From Liolophura sinensis (taxonomy: Eukaryota; Mollusca; Polyplacophora; Chitonida; Chitonidae): a stretch of DNA of 64,000 bases. The translations under genes were made by a program, and so were the position numbers. Below the pieces are notes generated by a model. It was given only the letters and a program-made list of their open reading frames with translations, was not told the origin of the DNA and did no database searches. Where the stretch lies: contig NC_088295.1 of assembly GCF_032854445.1 (NCBI RefSeq), positions 8,498,501 through 8,562,500 on the forward strand. The letters are read 5' to 3'. This document shows, in pieces, positions 1 through 10,540 of the stretch (position 1 is the first letter of the stretch; each line of letters begins with the position of its first letter).

Positions 1-550
1 AAATGTTTGCAACATGAACGAATACATGTTGAGCTTTGATAGCACCAAATCAGCAATAACCAAAGCCTGGGCTTAACTCTGATACAAGTGAATATGCGAA
101 TCCTGCTGAGATCAACATCCACAGGATGCAACGATTAACCACTGGCGTCGTCAGATGTAATAAACATAATGTGTAGTCATCTTAACAAGACGCTTTCTAA
201 ATTATCTCCATCTTGATAATGTCGTATTCAGACTGCTTTCAAAGATCGGCCACTGGAACCAAAAGTTCCTTTCATATTTTTATAGATTCGCTATAGAATA
301 CACAGTTCAATATTTTGCTTCAGATAGAGAATATTTTGTTGAAGAATTTGTGGATTTGTTGTTGCCCAAATATTAGTGTACCTATGTTGGCTGCTATTAA
401 ATGAAGAAACATAAGGAATCTCCATGAACCGTTAACAGTTTACAAAGGAAATTGTGAAATAAATTTTGCTTTATCTAATCCACGTATTTGTATTCAACCA
501 TTATCACAATAGGCTGATCTTAAATGGGTTTCAATGAACTCATTGTTTGA
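1..550. other. Non-coding, no recognisable feature
   Basis: AT-rich sequence with stops in all frames. I see no repeat, exon with paired splice sites or RNA gene here. Confidence 0.5.
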
Positions 551-736
551 TTTAGTTATTTGATTAGAGTTTTACACCGTACTCAAGAATGTTGCATTTA
601 CACGACGGCGGTCAGTATTATGGTGGGAGGAACTACACTGGGAAACCCATCCGCAGGTTGCTGGAAGACTTTCCCACGTACGACCAAAGAGGAATCCAGC
701 ATGAGCTGGACTTCAACTCACATCGATCGAACTGGC
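551..736 (-). repeat. RUDI-like SINE, 5'-truncated
   Basis: This is an older copy of the window's main SINE, lying on the minus strand, so its 3' tail comes first on the plus strand. The tail-proximal motif (TTTTACACCGTACTCAAGAAT), the conserved TATGGTGGGAGGAA box and the CAGCATGAGCTGGACTT segment are all recognisable. The tRNA-like head that would lie to the right is missing, and a GC-rich internal stretch around 635-645 is deleted relative to the copy at 1,450-1,709. The open frames across it (560-999) are SINE-derived and not genes. Confidence 0.85.
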
Positions 737-1437
737 AGTACAAACATTGCCGATTTAAAGATACAGGTCCGGGTAATTCTAAATACGATAAGCAAGCCAC
801 TTTAATAAAGTATACTGAGAATGTAACAGCACAAAACAATAAGCCTAACCCATTATACCTGTGTATTTTCAGAGGAAGGACCAGTGATCTAAAATTATAT
901 GACCACATCCACTTTGCTTTTTCATTTATGTGCCGGTTCCATGCGCTGTTCCAGGGCATGGAACAAGGCGTCGATGATTGCTTGGACACAGATTGTTAAC
1001 GTGTATTGACCTGTTTAAATAGCGATCTGTGAAGGTATTAACCCATCAGGAAGTTATGCTGATATTCGATCTTGAGTGGACAGACCACAAGTTGTTGATA
1101 ATACGCAAACATCAAACAGTTCGAATGATGAAGAATAGTCTAGAAATGGCCAAATGTATACCCTTCAGCATGGCACTTCTGTGGTGACAACAGGACAGGT
1201 ATATGTTCACCCACCGGATGAATCCTCGTCGTCATATGAAAAATAAAGTAAAACCCCCAGCATACATAGGCCTATACACACATACATAAGACTGAGGAGA
1301 GTAATTTGCAAAGACAAATGGTGTAGATCTACAAAACTACTGTACAATTTTAACAAGTATTTGTTGTGAAATTACAGTATTAACTTACCATGATTGAATT
1401 ACGTAGACTCACTTTACCCGAACGTTACATCATTATG
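737..1437. other. Non-coding spacer
   Basis: Unique-looking AT-rich DNA between two SINE copies. I see no paired splice sites or repeat structure. Confidence 0.4.
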
Positions 1438-1721
1438 ATGAATACATTTCATTTATTTATTTATTTGATTGGTGTTTTATGCCGTACTCAAGAATATTTC
1501 ACTTATACGACGGAGGCCAGCATTATGGTGGGAGGAAACCGGGCAGAGCCCGGGGGAAACCCACGACCATCCGCAGGTTGCTGACAGACCTTCCCACGTA
1601 CGGCCGGAGAGGAAGCCAGCATGAGCTGGACTTGAACTCACAGCGACCGCATTGGTTCGAGACTCCAGGGTCATTGCGCTGCGCTATCGCGCTAACCGAC
1701 TGAGCCCCTATGAATACATTT
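1438..1721 (-). mobile_element. RUDI-like SINE, full length, with 12-bp target site duplication
   Basis: This is the best-preserved SINE in the window (element about 1,450-1,709, minus strand). Reading the minus strand, a tRNA-derived head with an A-box-like segment (CTCAGTCGGTTAGCGCGAT) comes first. A central domain with the motif GGTTTCCTCCCACCATAAT follows, then a tail reading ATTCTTGAGTACGGCATAAA and ending in TAAA-type repeats. The 12-base sequence ATGAATACATTT occurs at 1,438-1,449 and again at 1,710-1,721. This is a perfect target-site duplication, as expected from LINE-assisted insertion. The central domain resembles that of the V-SINE superfamily, and assignment to molluscan RUDI is from memory of that family. 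Good preservation and the intact duplication imply a fairly recent insertion. Confidence 0.9.
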
Positions 1722-1895
1722 GACAGCTGCTTATATACCAAATAAAATAATTCACTTATTTTAAACTAAGTTTCAAATAATATGCTTAAATATCAGACAA
1801 CCGATAGTTTTACAAAGAAATAATGTGGGCCCTACATATTCAGTTAATGAGAATGGATAGGGCAAAATACAAAAATGGTCTAATGATCGGATTGC

Positions 1896-4689
1896 CCTGC
1901 TGGCATTGTTGTTTACTTTAACACTGAGAAGCCCCTGCTGGCGTTATGGTCCACTGAAACACTGAGAAGCCCCTGCTGGCATTATCGTCTACTGTAACGC
2001 TGAGAAGCCCCTGCTGGCATTATCGTCTACTTTAACACTGAGAAGCCCCTGCTGGCATTATCGTCTACTTTAACACTGAGAAGCCACTGCTGGCATTATC
2101 GTCTACTTTAACACTGAGAAGCCCCTGCTGGCATTATCGTCTGCTTTAACACTGAGAAGCCCCTGCTGGCATTATCGTCTACTTTAACACTGAGAAGCCG
2201 CTGCTGGCATCAATGTCTACAGTAACACTGAGAAGCCGCTGCTGGCATCATCGTCTACTGTAACACTGAGAAGCCCCTGCTGGCATTATCGTCTATTTTA
2301 ACACTGAGAAGACGCTGCTGGCATTATCGTCTACTTTAACACTGAGAAGCCCCTGCTGGCATTATCATCTGCTTTAACACTGAGAAGCCCCTGCTGGCAT
2401 TATGATCCACTGTAACACTGAGGAGCCTCTGCTGGCATTATCGTCTACTTTAACACTGAGAAGCCCCTGCTGGCATTATGGTCCACTGTAACACTGAGGA
2501 GCCTCTGCTGGCATTATTGTCTACTTTAACACTGAGAAGCCCCTGTTGGCATTATTGTCTACTGTAACACTGAGAAGCCCCTGCTGGCATTATTGTCTGT
2601 TGTAACACTGAGAAGCCCCTGCTGGTATTATTGTCTACTTTAACACGGGGAAGCCCCTGCTGGCATAATCGTCTACTTTAACACTGAGAAGCCGCTGCTG
2701 GCATTATGGTCTACTTTAACACTGAGAAGCCCCTGCTGGCATTATGGTCCACTGTAACAATGAGGAGCCCATGTCGGCATTATCGTCTACTTTAACACTG
2801 AGAAGCCCCTGCTGGCGTTATTATCTACTGTAACACTGAGAAGCCCCTGCTGGCATTATCGTCTACTTTAACACTGAGAAGCCCCTGCTGGCGTTATTAT
2901 CTACTGTAACACTGAGAAGCCCCTGCTGGCATTATCGTCTAATTTAACACTGAGAAGCCCCTGCTGGCATTATGGTCCACTGTAACACTGAGGAGCCTCT
3001 GCTGGCATTATTGTCTACTTTAACACTGAGAAGCCCCTGTTGGCATTATTGTCTACTGTAACACTGAGAAGCCCCTGCTGGTATTATTGTCTACTTTAAC
3101 ACGGAGAAGCCCCTGCTGGCATTATCGTCTACTTTAACACTGAGAAGCCGCTGCTGGCATTATGGTCTACTTTAACACTGAGAAGCCCCTGCTGGCATTA
3201 TGGTCCACTGTAACAATGAGGAGCCCATGTCGGCATTATGGTCTACTTTAACACTGAGAAGCCCCTGCTGGCGTTATTATCTACTGTAACACTGAGAAGC
3301 CCCTGCTGGCGTTATTATCTACTGTAACACTGAGAAGCCGCTGCTGGTATTATTGTCTATTTTAACACTGAGAAGCCACTGCTGGCATAATCGTCTCCTT
3401 TAACACTGAGAAGCCCCTGCTGGCATTATGGTCTACTGTAACACTGAGAAGTTGCTGCCGGCATTATCGTCTATTTTAACACTAAGAAGCCGCTGCTGGC
3501 ATTATCGTCTACTTTAACACTGAGAAGACGCTGCTGGCATAATCGTCTACTTTAACACGGAGAAGCCCCTGCTGGCATTATTGTCTACTGTAACACTGAG
3601 AAGCCGCTGCTGGCATTATGGTCTACTTTAACTCTGAGAAGCCCCTGCTGGCATTATGGTCTACTTTAACACTGAGAAGCCCTTGCTGGCATTATCTCTA
3701 CTGTAACACTGAGAAGCCCCTGCCGGCATTATCGTCTACTTTAACACTGAGAAGCCCCTGCTGGCATTATGGTCTACTTTAACACTGAGAAGCCGCTGCT
3801 GGCATTATCTCTACTGTAACACTGAGAAGCCGCTGCTGGCATTATCTCTACTGTAACACTGAGAAGCCCCTGCTGGCATTATGGTCTGTTGTAACACTGA
3901 GAAGCCCCTGCTGGTATTATTGTCTACTTTAACACTGAGAAGCCACTGCTGGCATAATCGTCTACTTTAACACTGAGAAGCCCCTGCTGGCATTATTGTC
4001 TGCTTTAACACTGAGAAGCCCCTGCTGGCATTATGGTCCACTGTAACACTGAGAAGCCGCTGTTGGCATAATCAACTACTGTAACACTGAGAAGCCGCTG
4101 CTGGCATTATTGTCTACTGTAACACTGAGAAGCCGCTGCTGGCATTATGGTCCACTGTAACACGGAGAAGCCCCTGCTGGCATTATCGTCTACTTTAACA
4201 CTGAGAAGTTGCTGCCGGCATTATCGTCTATTTTAACACTGAGAAGCCCCTGCTGGCATTATCGTCTACTTTAACACTGAGAAAACGCTGCTGGCATTAT
4301 GGTCTACTTTAACACTGAGAAGCCCCTGCTGGCATTATTGTCTACTGTAACACTGAGAAGCCCCTGCTGGCATTATGGTCTACTTTAACTCTGAGAAGCC
4401 CCTGCTGGCATTATGGTCTACTTTAACACTGAGAAGCCGCTGCTGGCATTATCTCTATTGTAACACTGAGAAGCCCCTGCTGGCATTATGGTCTACTTTA
4501 ACACTGAGAAGCCCCTGCTGGCATTATGGTCTACTTTAACACTGAGAAGCCGCTGCTGGCATTATCTCTACTGTAACACTGAGAAGCCCCTGCCGGCATT
4601 ATGGTCTACTTTAACATTGAGAAGCCGCTGCTGGCATTATTTCTACTGTAACACTGAGAAGCCCCTGCCGGCATTATCGTCTACTTTAA
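1896..4689. repeat. Minisatellite of 38-bp units, about 73 copies
   Basis: This is a continuous head-to-tail array with the core AACACTGAGAAGCCCCTGCT followed by GGCATTATCGTCTACTTT, 38 bp in total. Some units are 37 bp (ATTATCTCTAC variant). Variant units recur at fixed spacing. The GAGGAGCCCATGTCGGC variant is at 2,761 and 3,217, exactly 456 bp (12 units) apart. The AAGTTGCTGCCGGC variant is at about 3,451 and 4,208, a spacing of 757 bp, which equals 20 units if the three intervening 37-bp units are counted. This shows block duplication of multi-unit segments. The array ends abruptly in CTACTTTAAGTACTAG. A 91-codon open frame at 4,488-4,763 runs out of the array and is not a gene, because a 38-bp period shifts frame at every unit. 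Confidence 0.97.
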
Positions 4690-4787
4690 GTACTAGAGTA
4701 CCACCAGTTTTAATTAGTTGCCATGCAATGCCCATAAATAAAATTACTCAGCTGTGTCGGTAAATATTTTGGAACCAGTTTATCGAA

Positions 4788-4938
4788 CTGGGGCCACTTT
4801 CACAAAACTTCGCAAATGAATTTTTCGTAACATTTCTCGTTAATGGGTTTATGGTAGCGTAACCGAGACAACGTCCATTACGAAAATGGTTACGAGAAAT
4901 ATGACTTACCGTACGAAGTTTTGTGAAAGTGACCCCAG
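4788..4938. mobile_element. MITE-like element with 25-bp terminal inverted repeats
   Basis: The left end CTGGGGCCACTTTCACAAAA and following CTTCG match the reverse complement of the right end (CGAAGTTTTGTGAAAGTGAC then CCCAG) with one mismatch over about 25 bp. The interior is also partly palindromic (TTTCTCGTTAATGG against CCATTACGAAAATGG and TTACGAGAAAT). The 151-bp element is flanked on both sides by GAA, a possible but weak 3-bp target duplication. It has no coding capacity, so it is a non-autonomous DNA-transposon derivative. The superfamily is not determined. Confidence 0.8.
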
Positions 4939-4941
4939 GAA

Positions 4942-5505
4942 GATGGAGGGCATATGCAGTGGAGAAAATTTTACATGTGTTCTCGATTATATCTAATCAT
5001 GTTACAATGTATAATTGCAATATACTGATTTTTGTTTAACTGTTGCTACACACGTTGATTGTACGTTTTGTTTTGTTTTTTTATAGCTATCCGCAATAAT
5101 GGGAGACAACTCTAGCATACATGATTCATAATCCAACGGTAACACTTTGTGCACCGCGATCAGCTTCGCTCCAGGGCGTCGGTCTGACTTGTGATAGGCC
5201 TACTACAGAATATAACAAAAAAGTATAAATCCACAGTCAAAATTCAGATAATTTCATTTCTACTAACAGATTTTAATCTGATGTATATCGAAGTTACGCT
5301 TAAAATGTGTTTTTGTATGACTGAAAAGTTTGTTGAAAATACATGTCAGTCACGATGCTATGTAATCAACAGTATATTTAGCCCAGATTTCTTGTGTTCT
5401 GTTGTTTTCATCTATGTTTCCTAGTCTGAAAGGAAATTTCGGCAAATGTCAGCCCTATATATCTCTATGAATGTATATATGCCCATACTCATAGCACACT
5501 CACGG
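4942..5505. other. Non-coding spacer
   Basis: AT-rich DNA with a small open frame at 5,191-5,424 that shows no recognisable protein features. I see nothing else. Confidence 0.4.
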
Positions 5506-5514
5506 CTAGTGTGT

Positions 5515-5790
5515 TTCAATTATGGATGAGTGTAGGGTTTTCACTGCACATTTACGCCTTTTTAATACGCCTGTACGCATTTTTCTAGAATCCCTGTCAC
5601 CAGATTGACGCAACACAAATTGTCTACGACTGTACAAAAAGTCACGTGGTTCATAGGTTAGTGCACGCCGGGATATTCTGTCAAAATCAACAGCACTGGC
5701 GGGAGATTGAGCGAGAAATCTGAAGGAAGGTGGAGAGGTACTTGCAGCGACTTGATAACTGCACCGATTCACTGCAGTCACTTCTCATTG
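5515..5790. promoter_or_regulatory. CpG-rich patch, possible promoter or first exon region
   Basis: This short segment holds many more CpG dinucleotides than the surrounding CpG-poor DNA (for example TACGCCTTTTTAATACGCC, TCACGTGG, GCACGCCGGG, GGCGGGAG, GAGCGAG). Minus-strand frames stay open across it (5,506-5,781 and 5,687-6,022) without any recognisable domain. In an invertebrate genome with gene-body methylation, CpG retention can mark an unmethylated promoter, but I can place no TATA box, start site or downstream exon. The function is inferred and unproven. Confidence 0.2.
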
Positions 5791-6203
5791 GTATATCACA
5801 TATATATTGTATGCAGTTTGTACATAAAATGGTCGAACTGAAGTTCCAGTGTATGAATAATAATATTCCAGTATGACCTTTCCATTCGACATTCGACTGT
5901 TCTGACCTGAAGCCTGCGAAGCCGTGTTTTTGAACTTTTAGTACACCCTGACTGAAAGAAAACAAATAAATAACGAAATAGTCAGGTCTGGATAAAATTA
6001 TTGTAAAATGTCTTTTAGCCATGGCCTACAGTAATAGGTGTAAGCCATATGCACAAATGTTTTCTCATGGCTTGAATGGCAAATTCTCAAATTGCTGTCT
6101 TACAATAAAATAGTATTAAGTGTGGCATTAAACATGGACCAAATGAATTAGTAAAATGCTGCTTAGTAAAAGTGTTATTTTACATTCACATAATGAGGTA
6201 CGA

Positions 6204-6360
6204 CCTTTTTTTCCCCTTTACAAGGAGATGGCAGATTGAAGCTTGTGGTTACAATACTTTTAATCAAGTGTGTTGCACTGGTACCATAAAAGTTAAAGGT
6301 TTTGTAATAACAAATTTGAATCTGCCATCTCCTTGTGAACTGAAAAAAAGGATAAAAAAG
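6204..6360. mobile_element. Short hairpin (MITE-like) element
   Basis: The two arms ACAAGGAGATGGCAGATT (about 6,220-6,237) and AATCTGCCATCTCCTTGT (about 6,319-6,336) are perfect inverted complements. Outside them lie matching polypurine/polypyrimidine ends (CCTTTTTTTCCCC on the left, GAAAAAAAGG on the right), and the interior is weakly symmetrical. The whole folds into one long hairpin of about 157 bp. No target duplication is clear. The AT-rich palindromic tract just right of it (6,365-6,400) may be separate. Confidence 0.6.
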
Positions 6361-7082
6361 TGTGATTAATTTAATAATTAATTTATTTAATTAATTATTT
6401 GCTTCTCATGACCTTTTGTGTGTAACATTTCAATACAAAAAATATAAAATACATTTGATATCGGCTTTTTTAAATAAAACTTTTTCAAATACACATGTGT
6501 TTCAAATTAATAATTGTCACGCTGGAAATTTGTACGTAATGTGTTTTCAGAAACAAGGTGATGTGAAAACTAATTAACTGTGACCTTATTACAAATGATG
6601 GTTAACTTACTTCAGAATATTTTGTGAAGTTAAAGTAGAACATATGAAGTGAAAGCAAAAGAAAAAAAAATGCTCAGTGGAAATACCATAGAAAACTGTA
6701 TGTATGTATTGTCTTTAGCCTTTTTGACAGAATAAAATACAGGGCAATACTTGTTTTCCACGGTGGCTCTTATGGATGATTTTGACAACCTTTGATGACA
6801 GTGATAAAACATGCAATTGGTATGCTTTTCTTTTTATCTTTGAATGAAATTCCTATGATATTTAATACTGTGTAATGTTGACTTGTGCACAATAGCAAGC
6901 TGTTTTTACATTAAATTGGGTATTTGAGTCCTTAATTGTTCCAAAGTGCTGGCTGTTTTAGAATTTCAGTGATCTTCCCAATGTCGCACTAAGTAAGGAG
7001 AGGTATTATGAGTAAGGGGTGGGGGGTGGATGAGGGGCGGTGGGGGGTGTCTGGTTGAGCCCCTTTTTTCAGTCCTGCCTAA
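6361..7082. other. Non-coding, AT-rich
   Basis: Contains an AT-rich palindromic stretch (TTAATTTAATAATTAATTTA, 6,366-6,400) and a G-rich run near 7,015-7,050 (GGGGTGGGGGGTGGATGAGG). No gene is visible. Confidence 0.4.
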
Positions 7083-7434
7083 TGGGCTCTAATACATGGA
7101 TTGAAGGCTTAGCTGTTTTGTTTTACTCCCTAGTCTAAGGCATGGTCTGCAAATGTACATACTTGGATGGAAAGTTAAGCTTTTTTTCTTTTAACTCTGG
7201 TGTATTGGGCTCTCATATGTGGATTGAAGGTTAAACTTTTTTTAGCTTCCTTTTCTAAGGCACACATATGTTATGTAAATGTACATACTTGGAGGAAAGG
7301 TAAGCTTTTTTCAGCTCCTTAGTATAAGGAATGATGTGTAAATGTACATACTCAGATAGAACATTAAGCTTTTTTGTTTAGCTCCTGTATAATTGGCACT
7401 CATACATAGATTTAAGGTTAAGCTTTTATTTTTT
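7083..7434. repeat. Degenerate tandem repeat with two alternating unit types
   Basis: Segments reading GGCTCTCATATGTGGATTGA alternate with segments reading TGTAAATGTACATACTTGGA. Each is followed by an AGGTTAAGCTTTTTT-like stretch and AGCTCC. Units are roughly 60-70 bp and strongly diverged, so this looks like an old array in decay. Confidence 0.6.
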
Positions 7435-7464
7435 TTTTATTTTTACACCCTCTCTCAGTGAAGT

Positions 7465-8042
7465 TAGGGGTGGAGGTGGGTATACTGGAATCACCTTGTC
7501 TGTCCTTCTGTCTGTCTGTATGCACGATTTTGTCTGTGGATCTCCTCTCAAACTACTGTGCTGATTTTGATGAAACTTAAAATACATGTACATCTTGCCC
7601 ATCATTAGAACTTGTGTATGCTTAAGTTTAATGTCAGTCAGGTAATTATTTTCATAATTAACTTCAGTTAGAATTTTTCATAATGGTATGTGCTTTTCCA
7701 TGTTTTCAGATTTTGTTCATGCAACTATTCCTAAGTACTGAAACTATTTCCCTGAAACTTGGCACGCATCTTCCCTATCATCTAAACTTGTGCATACTTA
7801 AGTTTAATTACAATCAAATAGTTATTTTCATAATTACTCTCATTCAGGTACGTAGTGTAATAATGGATTTTCTTAATGGAGTAATGGATTTTGTCCATGC
7901 ATCTCCTGCTAAAGTATTGCAGCAATTTCCTCTGAAACTTTGTGTATATCTTTTATAAACATCTACATGCTTAATAATAATGAGACTGGTTATTTTTTTT
8001 ATTTTTATAGTTACCAACATCATTCAGGTACGTAAAGCAGTA
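7465..8042 (+). repeat. Three tandem copies of a ~180-bp interspersed repeat
   Basis: Three successive diverged copies (about 7,465-7,685, 7,686-7,862 and 7,863-8,042) share the same order of motifs. These are TTTTGTCTGTGGATCTCCTC or a variant, CTGAAACTT followed by CATCTTGCCCATCAT or similar, ACTTGTGCATACTTAAGTTT, and ATTCAGGTACGTA near the end. The unit resembles a tandem-prone repeat that I recall from mollusc genomes, but I cannot name it. The 91-codon frame at 7,683-7,958 is contained within it and is not a gene. Confidence 0.65.
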
Positions 8043-8380
8043 ATTCTTTTCAAGCATACAGTTAAATGGACAAGCTGAAGACATATTTGATTATAGTGAT
8101 GTTGTTCTCAAAGTTCTATATTTCACACGGGTAATATTTGTGAATATTTGAGAATAATATAGGATGCGTATGATGATGTCATTCTATTTTATTTTCGTTT
8201 AGGCATCAGTTTTTGAATGTATCACTTGACTTGAACTTTATGCAGTTTTATGTACTGCTCAATCAGGGAAGCTACCGGTATTCCCTGAATGCCTTGTTGG
8301 GTTATTTTTTCACTTTAAAGTACTCCTTGGCTAATGTATCCACCCTAAGCCCTTTTCTTGGTCGTGGGATAAAGCCCATG

Positions 8381-9476
8381 TGGGTTATTCCATGTCATAT
8401 CAGCCGGCTGGGATTATTTTGAAAAAAAAAATCTTAAACATGCCTTAGCATTCATGTGAGGAAGGTTTGCCAAGTTATAACTCCAAATTATAAGTGGTGG
8501 TATTTTGAGATATGACCCTTTAGAAACACCATGTACTGTTCATTTTTGACAGTCTCAAAAGGTTTATTTGTTCTGGAAGCATTTTTAGATGGCTGTAATT
8601 TCCCATTCAAGGGTACTGGAGGTCTGGAAATCCAGTTACTGAGGTTTTCCTACCCAGGTTTTCAGGATATATCAGAAAAGTAATATGTTTAATACTTTTT
8701 TAGATAATAGCCCTTAAAAATCACACTTTGATTAACGCTTTTGTTAAGTTTTGTAATTTCATAAATCACATAAAACTTATGTCACTTAACTTTTCAAACA
8801 TTTTATTTCAGTAGGAAGAGTAGAAGAACAGCTGTTAAATTTTCTTCCATAGTTGGCTAAGAGATGCATCTTGATGTGAGAAAAAAATCAAAGAGGTGTC
8901 TAACTGTCAACACGGTGAACTGTTATAGTAAAAAGGGGGTAAATTATACAGTCATTTGTCCTGAAACATAGTTCAGACATGTAGAACATCAAAGATAAAG
9001 CTTTGAACTGGTCAGGCTTTCTTGTAGAAATGATTGTGTAATAATATTAATATTAAGAATATCCAAAATATTTCACCCGACCTATGGCAGCTCACAGAAA
9101 ATATTAAATTTACAAAAGTGTTGATCAAAGTGCGGTGTTTAAGGGCTATTATCTCAAAAGGTATTGAATATCTTACTTTTCTGGTGCCATATTTTGAAAA
9201 ACTGGGTAGGAAAACCTGTAGTTGGATTTCCAGACATCTAGTCCTCGTGAACAGGAAAGTACAGTCATCCAAAAATGCTTACAGAACAAATAGGTGTTTC
9301 AAGAATGTGGAAAATGAACACTACATGGTGTTTCTATCTCAAAAACCACTTAGAATTTGGAGCTATAACTTAGGAAACCTTAATATATGCTAAGGTATGT
9401 TTAAGATTTTTTCAAAAAAATCCAAGAGTGTTACTGCAAAAAAAAATGTTTGGCTGATTTGACACCGAATGACCCA
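8381..9476. mobile_element. 1.1-kb non-autonomous DNA element with ~360-bp inverted arms
   Basis: The left arm (8,381 to about 8,745) begins TGGGTTATTCCATGTCATAT. The right arm (about 9,112-9,476) is its diverged reverse complement, whose outer end read inward is TGGGTCATTCGGTGTCAAAT. Matching internal landmarks include GAAATCCAACTACAGGTTTT against GAAATCCAGTTACTGAGG, and AGATAATAGCCCTTAAA in both arms. The roughly 365-bp centre encodes nothing recognisable. No clear target duplication is visible. The structure fits a foldback or long-TIR non-autonomous transposon; two oppositely oriented copies of one repeat is the alternative. The 119-codon frame at 9,034-9,393 is arm sequence. Confidence 0.75.
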
Positions 9477-10182
9477 TAATAATGGACATGCATGGTAGAT
9501 GGCTTTTATCAGAATCATAAACACATTGCGATATATAGTTTAGAATGTTTTGCAAACAAAATGAAGGGATATTACAGTTACTGTTATAGTTTTGCTCTGT
9601 CAGTGTAACAATTTACTTGGTATGATCTCTCTGGGAGACCTTTAGATCTTTAGCCTTTCTGCATCTCCGTGCCATAGTGTATGCTTTAAATACAAAGGAG
9701 CACCATTATAATCTTAGCGGAACCATTAACTAAACCTGGTGCTTATGAAGATTTTTCTGTAGTATATAAATAGAATTTTGCTCCCTCTTTTTTGGGGCTA
9801 AGAGAGACAATTAATGCAAAAGTCTGTCGTTTGGTGTAAAAAGATGTGTTCATGTATGTTTAATCAAAAATCTTTATACAATAAATAAATAATAATAAAA
9901 TAATAAAAAAAGTGGTATTATCTGACAGTCACAGGTGTTAAAGCTAATTATATAGATATTACAATAGCATATGGTCCATTTAGTGTTTTTACCATGTGTG
10001 TGGCCATTTTTTCTCTTACTGGCTTACATTGATAAGAGGATACCTGCGATCTTTGGAAAGTAAGTACCTGTCAGACAGTTACTGCGTAAACTTAATCAGT
10101 TCAGGAGATCATGTTCAGACTGTTTCTAATCAACTTGTGCTCTCTGCACTATTTCTTGTGTTGTGATCTTCCATAGTTTGTT
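9477..10182. other. Non-coding spacer
   Basis: AT-rich DNA with a short AATA/TAAA simple tract near 9,880-9,910. Nothing else is visible. Confidence 0.4.
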
Positions 10183-10540
10183 CACTAAGAATTCCCATAA
10201 TATGACCCCGATATGTGGCTGCATTGTAGCCTCTCCATTTACACTAAGAATTCCCATAATATGACCCCGATATGTGGCTGCATTGTAGTCTCTCCATTTA
10301 CACTAAGAATTCCCATAATATGACCCCGATATGTGGCTGCATTGTAGTCTCTCCATTTACACTAAGAATTCACATAATATGACCCCGATATGTGGCTGCA
10401 TTGTAGTCTCTCCATTTACACTAAGAATTCCCATAATATGACCCCGATATGTGGCTGCATTGTAGTCTCTCCATTTACACTAAGAATTCACATAATATGA
10501 CCCCGATATGTGGCTGCATTGTAGTCTCTCCATTTACACT
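10183..10540. repeat. 59-bp tandem repeat, six copies
   Basis: Six nearly identical 59-bp units start CACTAAGAATTC and contain CCCCGATATGTGGCTGCATT. The units differ at only two visible sites: GCCTC or GTCTC, and TTCCC or TTCAC. Copies 4 and 6 carry TTCAC while 1, 2, 3 and 5 carry TTCCC. This suggests that the last two units arose as a copy of a two-unit block. The high identity implies recent expansion. Confidence 0.97.

Noticed and set aside
589-999. 136-codon open frame
   Set aside because: The first third is SINE sequence and the rest has no domain or splice context.
1896-4689. CRISPR-like regular repeats
   Set aside because: Units are contiguous with no unique spacers, and the genome is animal. 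It is a minisatellite.
5506-6022. Minus-strand frames of 91 and 111 codons
   Set aside because: No domain recognised, and they overlap each other in different frames. Retained only as a CpG-rich patch.
9034-9393. 119-codon frame as a possible transposase fragment
   Set aside because: It falls in the right inverted arm and its mirror exists in the left arm. There is no transposase motif.
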